The translations under genes and the position numbers were made by a program. The notes below the pieces were generated by a model. It ran no database searches and was not told the DNA's origin. It saw nothing but the letters and a program-made list of their open reading frames with translations. Shown piece by piece: positions 1 to 8,546 of a stretch of DNA of 64,000 nt (position 1 is its first letter; the number at the start of each line of letters is the position of its first letter). Location of the stretch: the NCBI GenBank assembly GCA_028278035.1, contig JANQFC010000026.1, positions 82,327 to 146,326 of the forward strand, read 5' to 3'. Origin of the DNA: Chlamydiales bacterium. GTDB lineage: Bacteria > Chlamydiota > Chlamydiia > Chlamydiales > SM23-39.

Positions 1-2
1 AT

Positions 3-656
3 AATGTTAAACCGAATGTGCAGTGGATGGAAACGCTTTTGCATGAGTTTGGTCATGCTATTTATGATGTTAAGATTAATAAAGAACTTCCTTGGTTGCT
101 TAGATCTCCGGCGCACACTTTAACAACGGAAGCTATGGCTTTATTTATGGGCAGGATCGCTTATTCTCCCGAATTTTTAGAAGATTTTTTTAAAATCAGT
201 AATGAAAATCTTTTTCATCATTTAAAAGAAGGGCATAAAAGAAGACAGTTGGTTTTCTCAAGATCTGCTTTTTTAATTACCGAATTTGAAAAAAATATGT
301 ATGAAAATCCGGATCAGGACTTGAATAAGCTTTGGTGGGATTTAGTAGAAAAATACCAAAAAATTAAAAGACCGGAAGGTAGAGAGGGTAAAAATGATTG
401 GGCTGCCAAATATCATGTAGGGCTAGCTCCTGTTTATTATTATGCGTATTTGTATGGAGAAGTTTTTGCATCAGCTTTGCATAATGAAACTTCTAAAATT
501 ACTGGTTCTAAAAAAGTTTGGGATAAAGAGGTAGGAAAATATTTAATAGAAAAACTATTTGCTCCTGGCAGTCAGTATAGATGGGATAAATTGGTTCAAT
601 ATGCTACCAACCAGCCGTTTTCTATTGAACCTTGGGTTGAAGAATGCAATAATTAG
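3..656 (+). CDS. M2/M3-like zinc metallopeptidase, C-terminal part (partial)
   Basis: The reading frame is open to the left edge, so the true start lies outside the window; the GTG at 18 is an internal valine. The visible part opens with the gluzincin motif HEFGHAIYD (HExxH, two zinc-binding His and the catalytic Glu). A helical C-terminal region follows, with an E-A-M-A-L-F stretch about 30 residues later that could supply the third zinc ligand. This layout fits thimet/oligopeptidase F (M3) or peptidyl-dipeptidase (M2) enzymes, which degrade short peptides in a closed helical cavity. No signal peptide can be judged. The family assignment between M2 and M3 is uncertain; the metallopeptidase call is firm. 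Confidence 0.75.
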   Translation, partial: NVKPNVQWMETLLHEFGHAIYDVKINKELPWLLRSPAHTLTTEAMALFMGRIAYSPEFLEDFFKISNENLFHHLKEGHKRRQLVFSRSAFLITEFEKNMYENPDQDLNKLWWDLVEKYQKIKRPEGREGKNDWAAKYHVGLAPVYYYAYLYGEVFASALHNETSKITGSKKVWDKEVGKYLIEKLFAPGSQYRWDKLVQYATNQPFSIEPWVEECNN

Positions 657-667
657 CATTCATTTTT

Positions 668-750
668 GCGGAAGTGGTGGAATTGGTAGACACGCTACCT
701 TGAGGTGGTAGTGGGGTTTTCCTGTGGGGGTTCGAGTCCCCCCTTTCGCA
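668..750 (+). tRNA. tRNA-Leu (anticodon GAG)
   Basis: A cloverleaf can be drawn by hand. The acceptor GCGGAAG pairs with CTTTCGC, the anticodon stem CTACC/GGTAG encloses TTGAGGT (anticodon GAG), there is a long class-II variable arm, and the T arm contains GGTTCGAGTCC. The discriminator is A and no CCA is encoded. It reads CTC/CTT leucine codons. It lies 2 nt from the stop codon of the convergent recO gene. Confidence 0.95.
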
Positions 751-752
751 AA

Positions 753-1418
753 TTATATAAGATCTTTGAAAAGATTATGTGCTTTTTCTACAAATTCTTT
801 TGATACATCAATGTCTTTTAGCAAAGAAAAAGATTTTGCATAAGCAAAAACCAAGAGCTTATTGTATTCTTCTTCTGAAAACCTAAAAGCAAAATTAGAA
901 GTGTGCTTTTGGCAGAGACTTTCTCCGGATTCTATATATCGGGCTTTTTGAGAGCATTTGTTACAGATGTTTTTTAAATTCAAAAATCCTTCATTTATTA
1001 ATATTTTTAATAAAAAGCTAATATATATGCCGTTCGGGTTTGTAGAGATATTTTTTAAATACTTTTGCAAAAGTAAAAAGATGTTTTCTGTATTTTTTTG
1101 AGGGAAGTGAAATTCTAAAACAGCTTTTGTTATCAAAGAAGCTATTTTGATGTATTTTAAATTTTTTCGAAGGTAAATGTTCTCATCAATAATGGATCCG
1201 TCTTTATAAGTGTGGATGTCAGAATTATTTTTTTTAAAAACTATTTCTGATATGGAAAAAGGAGTTGCAATAGATAGCAAGTAAGATTTTTTAGCAGATA
1301 AACCGTGTATGATCAAAGAAATTATTCCATAATCTTTTGTTAGGACCTTTATTATTTTAGATCTGTCTTTATAGGGAGTAGAAAATAAGGTTATTGCTTT
1401 TGTTTTTTCGTTCATCAT
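753..1418 (-). CDS. recO: DNA repair protein RecO
   Basis: RecO loads RecA with RecR at gaps and anneals complementary strands in the RecF pathway. The 221-residue protein has the typical N-terminal OB-fold (about residues 1-80, starting K-A-I-T-L-F-S-T-P-Y-K-D) and a helical C-terminal domain. The zinc-binding cluster CNKC...C...H lies near residues 150-175, as in most RecO proteins. Two consecutive ATGs occur at the start and no strong Shine-Dalgarno is visible. In Chlamydia recO lies near atoS/atoC and truA/ispD, and the same neighbours occur downstream here. Confidence 0.9.
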   Translation of the reverse strand: MMNEKTKAITLFSTPYKDRSKIIKVLTKDYGIISLIIHGLSAKKSYLLSIATPFSISEIVFKKNNSDIHTYKDGSIIDENIYLRKNLKYIKIASLITKAVLEFHFPQKNTENIFLLLQKYLKNISTNPNGIYISFLLKILINEGFLNLKNICNKCSQKARYIESGESLCQKHTSNFAFRFSEEEYNKLLVFAYAKSFSLLKDIDVSKEFVEKAHNLFKDLI

Positions 1419-1459
1419 GCATTACAAGATAATTTATAGCTTTTTCAAAAGCAAATAAA

Positions 1460-1696
1460 TTATCCGCCAGCAGTTGAAGAAAATATTCTTTCTCGATCAA
1501 TTTCTGAATAATCTTCTTCTAATTGATCCATACCTGAAAAATCTGAAGGGATTATGTATAAAGAGTATGCCAAAATACCGATAATTCCGAGTGCTATTGA
1601 GCATACTGCAGCCTCAAGAGAATAATCTGTAATTTTTGATATAACATAGTGGGTTGCGGTAATAGTTGCCATTCCAATACATGCTTTTACGGTCAT
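1460..1696 (-). CDS. Small membrane protein of unknown function (78 aa)
   Basis: I do not recognise this family. The protein has two hydrophobic stretches (about residues 4-20 and 28-48) separated by a short polar loop, then an acidic tail rich in Asp and Glu. A clear AGAGG Shine-Dalgarno precedes the ATG. Two closely spaced membrane segments with a hydrophilic tail resemble chlamydial inclusion-membrane (Inc) proteins, but this is only a shape comparison. It stands alone between recO and a tRNA gene. Confidence 0.6.
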   Translation of the reverse strand: MTVKACIGMATITATHYVISKITDYSLEAAVCSIALGIIGILAYSLYIIPSDFSGMDQLEEDYSEIDRERIFSSTAGG

Positions 1697-1798
1697 TTTT
1701 TACCTCTAATTTTTTTGCATAATATTATAAAGTATTGTCACATATTTGCATAGAAGTAGCTTTTTTTATAAAAAGAAGGTATAACTATAAGATTCTTT

Positions 1799-1872
1799 GC
1801 ACCGGTAGCTCAATTGGATAGAGCACTTGGCTTCGGACCAAGGGGTTAGGGGTTCGAGTCCCTTCCGGTGCG
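1799..1872 (+). tRNA. tRNA-Arg (anticodon TCG)
   Basis: The 74-nt cloverleaf has acceptor GCACCGG pairing with CCGGTGC, anticodon stem CTTGG/CCAAG around CTTCGGA (anticodon TCG), and T-loop GGTTCGAGTCC. The discriminator base is G and no CCA is encoded. It decodes CGA-type arginine codons. A T-run directly after the gene may help end transcription. Confidence 0.95.
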
Positions 1873-2077
1873 CTTTTTGTATCTTTTTAATCTTGTAATT
1901 TTGGATTTGCAAGTATGCAAGATCTTTATTTCGAAAATGAAAATCAGAAGTATTTTCCTTGTGTGGGATATTCTTGTATCGGGTTTGATGTACATGATAG
2001 GCCTATGGAGTCATAGGTGTATCTGATAATCGATTAAGGGCATTAGGATGCAATTGAATTAAAAAAAATACCAAAAT

Positions 2078-2102
2078 AAAAAGGCTGCTAAGCGGCTTTT
2101 TT
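2078..2102 (-). terminator. Rho-independent terminator
   Basis: The stretch folds as an 11-bp stem (AAAAAGGCTGC with GCGGCTTTTTT, two G-U wobbles) around a TAA loop and ends in a T-run when read on the minus strand. It begins directly after the stop codon of the small membrane protein gene at 2104-2475, which it most likely terminates. The symmetric A/T flanks would allow it to work in both directions. Confidence 0.75.
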
Positions 2103-2103
2103 A

Positions 2104-2475
2104 TTAATCAGTTAATGTATCATTATAAAAATACTTTTGCGACTCTTGTGTAGGGTTGGGCAGACTTTGTTTATTAACCGACATTAATTCAGTTACAGCC
2201 AGAGCTGTTCCTGTAGCAACCACTGTAAAGGAGATAAGTTTTGTTTTTAAGGATTGGCTTTTAAAAATTCCTCTAATTCCTCCAAGAGCTATTATTACTC
2301 CCGTTGCAAAAAGAACAGTTTTTGTATATTTGGCATTATTTTCAAGTGTAGTGAACTTACTTGCAAATTCACTTAAAAAGCTTTCTGCAACGTTCTGGTA
2401 TGTATACAAAAAATTTCCCATATTTTCACATGTGGAAGAACAAGTTTCTTTGAAGAAAGACCCTAGATTAATCAT
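2104..2475 (-). CDS. Inc-like small membrane protein (123 aa)
   Basis: The family is unknown. A hydrophilic N-terminal half (about residues 1-50, with CSSTC) is followed by two long hydrophobic helices (about 52-70 and 80-98) joined by a short basic loop, then a polar tail. This bilobed hydrophobic domain is the shape used to predict chlamydial inclusion-membrane proteins. GGAG lies upstream of the ATG, and a strong terminator follows the stop. A plus-strand open frame over the same bases (2156-2494) lacks a plausible ribosome site and is treated as a shadow. Confidence 0.6.
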   Translation of the reverse strand: MINLGSFFKETCSSTCENMGNFLYTYQNVAESFLSEFASKFTTLENNAKYTKTVLFATGVIIALGGIRGIFKSQSLKTKLISFTVVATGTALAVTELMSVNKQSLPNPTQESQKYFYNDTLTD

Positions 2476-2594
2476 AAAAAAACTCCAATTGTGATAAAAA
2501 AAGATTCTAAATTCTATTTGAAAAATTATTTTTCATAAAATGTTTTTTTGATTTTTTTGTTTAATAAATTCTATGATGTAAAATAGGTGCAATT

Positions 2595-3404
2595 ATGCTT
2601 GAAGAGATTATTTATTTTGTGATTTTAGGGATTTTAACAGGAACCTTAGCGGGACTCTTTGGTATAGGAGGTGGTATTTTTATAGTTCCTGGAATGACCA
2701 TTATTTTAAAGTTGTTGAATTTTCCGGATAATGTGATTATGAAATATGCAGAAGGAACATCGCTTAGCATTATGATCTTTACTTCTATTTCTACCATTTA
2801 TTCTCACTATAAAAGAAACAATATTTTATTCGATATTTTCAAAAAAATAGTTATTTGGATTGTTTTGGGTACAATCTTGGGTGCTGTAATAGCGCATTTT
2901 GTAAAAGCGGAATTCTTAGAGATATTGTTTGGGATATTTTTGTTTTTGATTTCAATGAAAATGTTTTTGGGTTTCAAAATAAAAAAAGGCAACAAAAAAT
3001 ATCCCAAGAAAAAAACGCTTGCAATAGCCGGATCTTTAATAGGATTGAAATCGGGGATATTGGGAATAGGGGGAGGTTCGATCAGTGTGCCTTTTTTGTC
3101 TTATTTTAATGTGCCGATGAGAAAAGCTGCCGGGACATCGGCCAGCTTTACTTTTCCTATCGCTGTAATAGGAGCAATATCTTTTATGATTTTGGGCATG
3201 CAGACAATAAAAGAACCTCTTTCTTTAGGATATATATATCTTCCGGCTTTTTTTACAGTATTTCCGCTTACTATGATATTTGCAAATATAGGAGCAAGAC
3301 TTACTCATATATTTCCAAATAGAGCTCTTCAAATTGGATTTGCTGTCTTATTATTATTACTTTCCTGCAAGATGTTCTTTTTCGATATGATCTTTTCTTT
3401 CTAA
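2595..3404 (+). CDS. TauE/SafE (DUF81) family membrane permease
   Basis: The 269-residue protein has about eight transmembrane helices. It carries the duplicated family signature: a Gly-rich LFGIGGGIF motif near residue 23 and LGIGGGSISVP near residue 157. Family members move organic sulfur anions or other small anions across the inner membrane; substrate cannot be told from sequence. An AGGTG site precedes the ATG. Its last 48 nt overlap the 3' end of the convergent speH gene. Confidence 0.85.
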   Translation: MLEEIIYFVILGILTGTLAGLFGIGGGIFIVPGMTIILKLLNFPDNVIMKYAEGTSLSIMIFTSISTIYSHYKRNNILFDIFKKIVIWIVLGTILGAVIAHFVKAEFLEILFGIFLFLISMKMFLGFKIKKGNKKYPKKKTLAIAGSLIGLKSGILGIGGGSISVPFLSYFNVPMRKAAGTSASFTFPIAVIGAISFMILGMQTIKEPLSLGYIYLPAFFTVFPLTMIFANIGARLTHIFPNRALQIGFAVLLLLLSCKMFFFDMIFSF

Positions 3405-3737
3405 TATTTCTTTTGTTACTTTTTTCGGTTTTAGATAAGCTGTCAGCGTTTCATGAAATTTTTCTGGATCACAGGTTGTGCCGCATGTGAAAAAATCAAC
3501 AAAACATCCGCCATGTTCAGGATAGGTATGAATACTTGCATGGCTTTCCGATAATAATATTATCATTGAAAATCCCTGCGGTTCAAATTGATGGGGAATG
3601 CTGTTTAAGATTGTAGCTTTTGCATTTACGCATGCCTGTTTTAATGCTTTTTCCAAACCGGCTGCGTCATTTAATACTGTTTCATCACACTCAATATAAT
3701 TTGCCACTAAGTGTGAGCCAATAAATTCATATACCAT
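3357..3737 (-). CDS. speH: S-adenosylmethionine decarboxylase proenzyme
   Basis: This enzyme makes decarboxylated SAM, the aminopropyl donor for spermidine. The 126-residue length fits the bacterial SpeH class. The self-processing site is intact: in SESHASIHTYPE (about residues 61-72) the Ser after Glu becomes the pyruvoyl group, and the downstream His and a later Cys (FFTCGTTC) are the usual catalytic residues. AGGTAGGG lies upstream of the start. The coding end overlaps 48 nt of the convergent TauE gene. No spermidine synthase gene is adjacent. Confidence 0.9.
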   Translation of the reverse strand: MVYEFIGSHLVANYIECDETVLNDAAGLEKALKQACVNAKATILNSIPHQFEPQGFSMIILLSESHASIHTYPEHGGCFVDFFTCGTTCDPEKFHETLTAYLKPKKVTKEILERKDHIEKEHLAGK

Positions 3738-3876
3738 AAGCCCATCCCTACCTCTTAAATTGTTATATAATTTAATATCATAAAAAAAATGAATTTTCTT
3801 ATAAAAGTTTTTTTTCTTGTTTTGAGCTTTTAAACCATGTAATTTATTTCTATATATTTATAAAATGAGGTGAAAT

Positions 3877-4497
3877 ATGGTTGATAAAAGCAAGTTTAAA
3901 ACAGAAGGGTTTAGCGTTGAAGTCACAGGAAAAAATCTTCAAATTACTGATGCTATTGCAAAATATGTGAAAGAGAAAATTGCAAAGATATCTCGTTTTA
4001 GTAAACAGATATTGGATGTGGTTGTTACTCTAGAAGTACAAAAAATTGCACATACAGCATCTGTTGTTGTGAAATTTTCTCATTATAGAATTCAAGTTCA
4101 TGCAACTACTGAAGATCTTTATGCGGCGATAGATGGAGCTTTTACCAAGCTTTATAACTTAATAAAAAAATATAAAGAAAAACTGCAGGATCATAGAGCA
4201 CAGGATTTAGCAAGCATTGATATGAAAGTTCATGTCTTAAAACCCATAGATGAGCTAGATGATATCAATGATGATATTGAAGAAGAGAATTTGAAAGAAG
4301 AATTAGAAAAATACAAAATGCCCAAAATTGCGGAAGTGGAATCTCTTCCTTTAAGAATGCTTACTCAAGATGAAGCAGTGATGAGACTGGAGCTGAGCGG
4401 AGAGCATTTCTTAATATATAGATGCGAAGAGGATCAAAGGTTGAAAGTTATCTATAAAAGAAAAGATGAGCAGCTGGGGCTTGTAGAAGTTGAATAA
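3877..4497 (+). CDS. hpf: Ribosome hibernation promoting factor, long form
   Basis: Long HPF binds the 30S decoding site and dimerises to form inactive 100S ribosomes under stress or in dormant stages. The N-terminal S30AE domain covers about residues 10-110, an acidic linker follows (around 120-145), and the C-terminal dimerisation domain occupies about 148-206, with the typical S-L-P-L-R-M-L-T-Q-D-E-A-V-M-R pattern. GAGGTGA is well placed before the ATG. Its stop overlaps the TTG start of the next gene by 8 nt, so it probably heads the following operon. A dormancy factor suits an organism with an extracellular resting form. Confidence 0.9.
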   Translation: MVDKSKFKTEGFSVEVTGKNLQITDAIAKYVKEKIAKISRFSKQILDVVVTLEVQKIAHTASVVVKFSHYRIQVHATTEDLYAAIDGAFTKLYNLIKKYKEKLQDHRAQDLASIDMKVHVLKPIDELDDINDDIEEENLKEELEKYKMPKIAEVESLPLRMLTQDEAVMRLELSGEHFLIYRCEEDQRLKVIYKRKDEQLGLVEVE

Positions 4498-4945
4498 AGA
4501 TCAAATATTTGATCCTATCAGAGGCTATTATGTATCAGCTTTGCCTGAAGAAATAGTCCGGCAAAAGCTGATACTTCAGATGGTTAATCAATTAGGATAT
4601 CCCAAGAGTCTAATAGCGGTTGAAAAGGATTTAAAGCTGTTGCCGCATTTAAAAAATAAAGAATTTGTTATTACAAAAAGAAGGGCGGATATTATTTGTT
4701 TTGCAAAAAATATTCATCCTAAGTTTTCAGTTTATCCTCTTCTTATGATAGAATGTAAGGCTGTAAAATTAACGGACAAGACAATAGATCAAATAATTGG
4801 CTATAATCATTTTGTTGAGGCTTATTTTATATCTATTGCAAATGATAGTAACATTAAGACTCTGTGGTATAATAAAAAACAAAAATATTACGATAGCGTT
4901 AATTTTATACCAAAATATGATGATTTAATTAAGGCTGTAAGATGA
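4490..4945 (+). CDS. HSDR_N-type (PD-(D/E)xK-like) protein
   Basis: The 151-residue protein resembles the N-terminal nuclease domain of type I restriction R subunits (HSDR_N_2 type), here standing alone. Visible nuclease-fold residues are RRADIICF (Asp) and LMIECKA (Glu-x-Lys), about 30 residues apart. There is no helicase or methylase partner, so a complete restriction system is unlikely. It starts with TTG inside the end of hpf and its stop shares ATGA with the next gene, so translation is probably coupled. Small HSDR_N proteins occur in many bacteria without known function. Confidence 0.7.
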   Translation: MNKDQIFDPIRGYYVSALPEEIVRQKLILQMVNQLGYPKSLIAVEKDLKLLPHLKNKEFVITKRRADIICFAKNIHPKFSVYPLLMIECKAVKLTDKTIDQIIGYNHFVEAYFISIANDSNIKTLWYNKKQKYYDSVNFIPKYDDLIKAVR

Positions 4946-6399
4946 GCGATACTTTATTTGTCTATAAACAACAATTGGATGATATACAAAATATTTTAAA
5001 TATTTATTTAAATAGCAAAGAGAAAAAAGTTGTAATAATAGAGGATGATGTTTTTGCGTATGAAAAAGCTAAAAAAAAATATTTAAATACAAAAATAGAA
5101 GTATATTTTTTAGATGAAGAGTTTGATAAAATTTTAAAAAGGCTTGCCTGGGAAAATATCTTTTTGAAAATTCAAATTGTAACTTCTAAAGATTTTATAA
5201 AAAACAAAGTGTTTAAAAAGTATAAAAAGATTTTAGAAGAGTATCACTTAGGAGCGAATTTAACATCTTTTGAATATGCAGATTTTGGCGTTAAGGCATT
5301 TAAAAACATTTATTTAAATTTATTGAATACCAATAGGTTTAGATTATCTGAAGATCTTTTTTACAAATTTAAAAATATTCCTGCTGTAATAGTAGGAGCA
5401 GGTCCCAGTTTAAACAAGAATATTCAAAATCTTAAAAAGATTGAAAGTAAGGCTTTGATCTTTGCAGGAGGTTCTGCCTTAAATGTATTATCTAATGAAA
5501 GCATACATCCTCATTTTTCCTCTAGTGTAGATAAAGATGCTCCTTTTGACAGATTTAAGTTAAATACTTTTTTTGAGTCTTATTTTTTCTATCAAAATCA
5601 TATGTCGAATAAGAATTTATCGATAGTGCATGCGAATAAGATATTAACTGCAGATTATGAAGCTTATCCTTTGGAAAGGTTTATTTATAAAAAATTAGGT
5701 ATGATGCAAGAGGTTTTTGACGGCGGATGGAATGTTACTACTTTTTTGATTAATCTAGCTTCTTTATTGGGATGCTCTCCAATTATTTTAACAGGGGTTG
5801 ACCTTTGTTTTGAAAATAAAAGATATGCAGAAGGTGTAAAATCAGGAATTGATAAGTATGAGCTTATCAAGACAAAAGACATTTATGATAAAGATGTTTT
5901 TACTCAAAAAGACTGGCTCATGGCTAAAAATTGGATAGAAGATTTTTCTAAAAATAATCATTGCATCAATGCAACTGCAGGTGGGCTTGGATTTAAAAAT
6001 ATTGAAAATATAAGTTTAGTAGAATCGTTAAAAAATATAAATAATACTAAAGATTTGCCTTCCATTGTTCATACTGTAATGAATCAGACAAAAGAAAAAA
6101 TTATAAACAAAGAGGAAGTTGTAAATATTATTAAGAGCATAAAGACCAGTTTGGAAAATATTTTGCTTATAGCAGATGGATATCTCAAAGATATTGCCAA
6201 ACATGTGTTTGATTATAATTTAATAAAATTTCAAAAAGAATTTACATATTCCCTTTTACTGGACCCTGTTTGGAGTGTTTATAAGTTTATATTTCAAAGG
6301 AAAGTCAAAGATGATAAAATTGATCTGTTAATTAATCAAATAATCTTTTTAAAACAAATAGCTGAAGAACACTTAACTTTAATTAAAGATATCTTATGA
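4942..6399 (+). CDS. Maf/MptE-like (DUF115) protein 1
   Basis: The 485-residue protein contains the DUF115 (6-hydroxymethylpterin pyrophosphokinase MptE-like) domain. VGAGPSLNKNI sits near residue 150, and a second motif, LLGCSPIILTGVDLCF, follows near residue 275. The same domain defines the Campylobacter/Helicobacter Maf proteins, which attach nonulosonic acids to flagellin. N- and C-terminal parts look helical and lineage-specific. No pseudaminic or legionaminic acid biosynthesis gene, and no flagellin, is in the window, so substrate and partner are open. It overlaps its neighbours on both sides by ATGA. Confidence 0.8.
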   Translation: MSDTLFVYKQQLDDIQNILNIYLNSKEKKVVIIEDDVFAYEKAKKKYLNTKIEVYFLDEEFDKILKRLAWENIFLKIQIVTSKDFIKNKVFKKYKKILEEYHLGANLTSFEYADFGVKAFKNIYLNLLNTNRFRLSEDLFYKFKNIPAVIVGAGPSLNKNIQNLKKIESKALIFAGGSALNVLSNESIHPHFSSSVDKDAPFDRFKLNTFFESYFFYQNHMSNKNLSIVHANKILTADYEAYPLERFIYKKLGMMQEVFDGGWNVTTFLINLASLLGCSPIILTGVDLCFENKRYAEGVKSGIDKYELIKTKDIYDKDVFTQKDWLMAKNWIEDFSKNNHCINATAGGLGFKNIENISLVESLKNINNTKDLPSIVHTVMNQTKEKIINKEEVVNIIKSIKTSLENILLIADGYLKDIAKHVFDYNLIKFQKEFTYSLLLDPVWSVYKFIFQRKVKDDKIDLLINQIIFLKQIAEEHLTLIKDIL

Positions 6400-6899
6400 A
6401 AAAATATGAATTTAAAAATAATAATCTGACAATTATTGACCAAGACTTAAATCTGAATTTAATATCAGATTTAGAAGTAGATGAAGAAAAAAGCTTTTAT
6501 TCTGACGGCTCTTTAAAGTCTTTATGTTATCATCATAAAGGCCAGTTACACGGCCCTTCTGTTTTTTACAGTAAAATAGGTAAGCCTCTTACTGAAAGCT
6601 GGTTCTATTTGGGCAAGAAAAATGGACAGGAAATCTATTATTACTTGTCTTCAAAAATATATTCTTGTCAAAAGTATATTGATGACAAGTGTCATGGTCT
6701 TCAAAAGTTTTATTACGAAAACGGCAGTTTAAAAAGTATTATAAATTACAAAAATGGTCTTTTACATAATGAGACCAAGCTTTTTTATGAAAATGCAAAA
6801 TTGAAGAGATATTCTTTATTTAAAGAAGGTAAAATGATAAAAGATCAGATATTTTCAGAAGATGAAAAATTAATTGATGAATCTGAATTTGAGTTATGA
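6396..6899 (+). CDS. MORN/YwqK-like repeat protein
   Basis: The 167-residue protein is built from MORN-variant repeats of the form YY-x-N-G-x-L-x, seen from about residue 45 to 150 (for example HKGQLHGPSVFY, YYENGSLKSIINYKNGLLHN). Such YwqK-type repeats form beta-hairpin solenoids that usually bind proteins or lipids. It is wedged between two DUF115 genes with ATGA overlaps at both ends, so it is expected to act with them, perhaps as a scaffold. It is not an antitoxin in any demonstrable sense despite the name given to some homologues. Confidence 0.75.
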   Translation: MKKYEFKNNNLTIIDQDLNLNLISDLEVDEEKSFYSDGSLKSLCYHHKGQLHGPSVFYSKIGKPLTESWFYLGKKNGQEIYYYLSSKIYSCQKYIDDKCHGLQKFYYENGSLKSIINYKNGLLHNETKLFYENAKLKRYSLFKEGKMIKDQIFSEDEKLIDESEFEL

Positions 6900-8494
6900 A
6901 AAGTATTTTTAGAAAAAACGCATCAATTTTAGAAAATAAATATCCGGCTGTTAGCTTTTTTATAGATAAAAATCCTTTAGCTAAAAATTTTGGTTTTAAC
7001 AATATTTTATCGATAGAAATTGATCTCAATAATATTGATACTTTATATGTTTATAAATTGATAGATTATGTGCCGGATAATATTTTCAAATGGCTTGAAA
7101 ATAAAAACAACAAACTTATTTTTATTGAAGATGATTTAGACAGTATCCATAGGTTTTTGCATTTAACTCATGCAACTAAGGTATTAAACAAGCAAAACAT
7201 TCATATTCATTATCTTTTGAATGAATTTCAGTTATTGGAAGAGATCGGCCATAAATATCCAACGAATCAATTGAAATTTGTTACTTTTTATAAAAAAGAT
7301 AAAAAGTTTGAATATCTAAAATATGAAGTTATCAAGAGAAGTCTTATTTCTTTTTATTTAGTATATGATGTTTTGTTTTCCTATAAGCATTTTAAAAATT
7401 TCTCATCTAACATAAAAAAAATCAAAGGTTCTTTTTATGTGAATAACCTAAAAGATAGTTTCAAGGATATTCCAGCCATCATTTGTGGAGCTGGGCCGAG
7501 CTTGAAATATTCTTTTGAAACTTTAAAGAAATTGAATAACAAAACTTTGATCATTGCTGTGGGATCAGCAATTACCTGTCTTACCAGAGCAAATATTTTT
7601 CCTCATTTAGGAATTATAATTGATCCTAATCTAGATGAATATAAACGCATGAAAGATGCTTTTTTTTATGAAGGTCCTATAATTTATTCAACTAGAGTAA
7701 ATAAAGGAGTTTTTCATGCCTTTAATGGTCCACGAGGCTATATTAAAGCTGCTATCGGAAGGATGTTTGAGATCTGGATGGATGAAAAGCTTGAAATTAA
7801 CAAGACTTATTTATCAAATGAATTAGACGATAGAGCTTTAAGTGTATCTTCTATTGGTATTTCGCTTGCTAATTTTTTAGGGTGCGGCCCCATTATTTTA
7901 GACGGGTTTGATCTGGCTTATTCTGAAAATCAGCTGTATTCAGCTGATATCAAAGAAAATACAGTAAGAGATGATGAATTGGGTAATCTACCTGTTTCTG
8001 CTAAAGACAAAAATAATTTACCGGTTTTTACCAATTTGAAATGGCAGATTGAAGAGGAACTTATATCTTCTTATGTAACTAATTATGCAGATGATAAATT
8101 TTTAAATGCTACTCAAGGCGGAATGAAAATAAGAAATATCAAAGATATTTCTATCAAGAATATTGAAAAACAGTATTTAAAGAAACAGTTTGATATAAAA
8201 GGTCTGCTTCATAGCTTAATTCAAAAAAATATGCTGAAGGTAGAAGAGGGTGAAGTACAGGATTTTGAAAAAGAATTAATAAGTAGTTTAAAAAAATCTA
8301 AATTTCACATTGAAAATATTATTAATGCCGATGCCGAGTATAAGAAAATATTAAATTTTGAAGAATTGAAAGATGAGTTTTTTTATAAGTATATTATTTT
8401 AGAACTTAAGCATACCTTGGACAGAATTTATTTGTCTGAAGATAGGTCTTGGATAAAAATTCATGAATTTTTAAATAACTTATATATACAATAA
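6896..8494 (+). CDS. Maf/MptE-like (DUF115) protein 2
   Basis: This is a second, 532-residue DUF115 protein, parallel in layout to the one at 4942. The GAGPSLKYSFE motif is near residue 198 and FLGCGPIILDGFDLAY near residue 325. The two share domain order but clearly diverged sequence, so they are paralogues rather than a recent duplication. The gene begins inside the stop of the MORN-like gene (ATGA) and ends the operon. Maf-like sugar transfer to a surface protein or a pterin-related kinase activity are the family options; neither can be decided here. Confidence 0.8.
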   Translation: MKSIFRKNASILENKYPAVSFFIDKNPLAKNFGFNNILSIEIDLNNIDTLYVYKLIDYVPDNIFKWLENKNNKLIFIEDDLDSIHRFLHLTHATKVLNKQNIHIHYLLNEFQLLEEIGHKYPTNQLKFVTFYKKDKKFEYLKYEVIKRSLISFYLVYDVLFSYKHFKNFSSNIKKIKGSFYVNNLKDSFKDIPAIICGAGPSLKYSFETLKKLNNKTLIIAVGSAITCLTRANIFPHLGIIIDPNLDEYKRMKDAFFYEGPIIYSTRVNKGVFHAFNGPRGYIKAAIGRMFEIWMDEKLEINKTYLSNELDDRALSVSSIGISLANFLGCGPIILDGFDLAYSENQLYSADIKENTVRDDELGNLPVSAKDKNNLPVFTNLKWQIEEELISSYVTNYADDKFLNATQGGMKIRNIKDISIKNIEKQYLKKQFDIKGLLHSLIQKNMLKVEEGEVQDFEKELISSLKKSKFHIENIINADAEYKKILNFEELKDEFFYKYIILELKHTLDRIYLSEDRSWIKIHEFLNNLYIQ

Positions 8495-8546
8495 ATTAAA
8501 AAAAATATTTATTTTTTTGCTCATTTTTTTAAAAAAAGAGAAAAAG

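Noticed and set aside
1914..2015. Short frame starting MQDLYFENENQ between tRNA-Arg and the terminator
   Set aside because: Only 33 codons, no ribosome site and no related sequence in the window; too weak to call.
2156..2494. 112-aa open frame on the plus strand opposite the small membrane protein gene
   Set aside because: No ribosome site, and the minus-strand gene has a good ribosome site, bilobed hydrophobic product and terminator.
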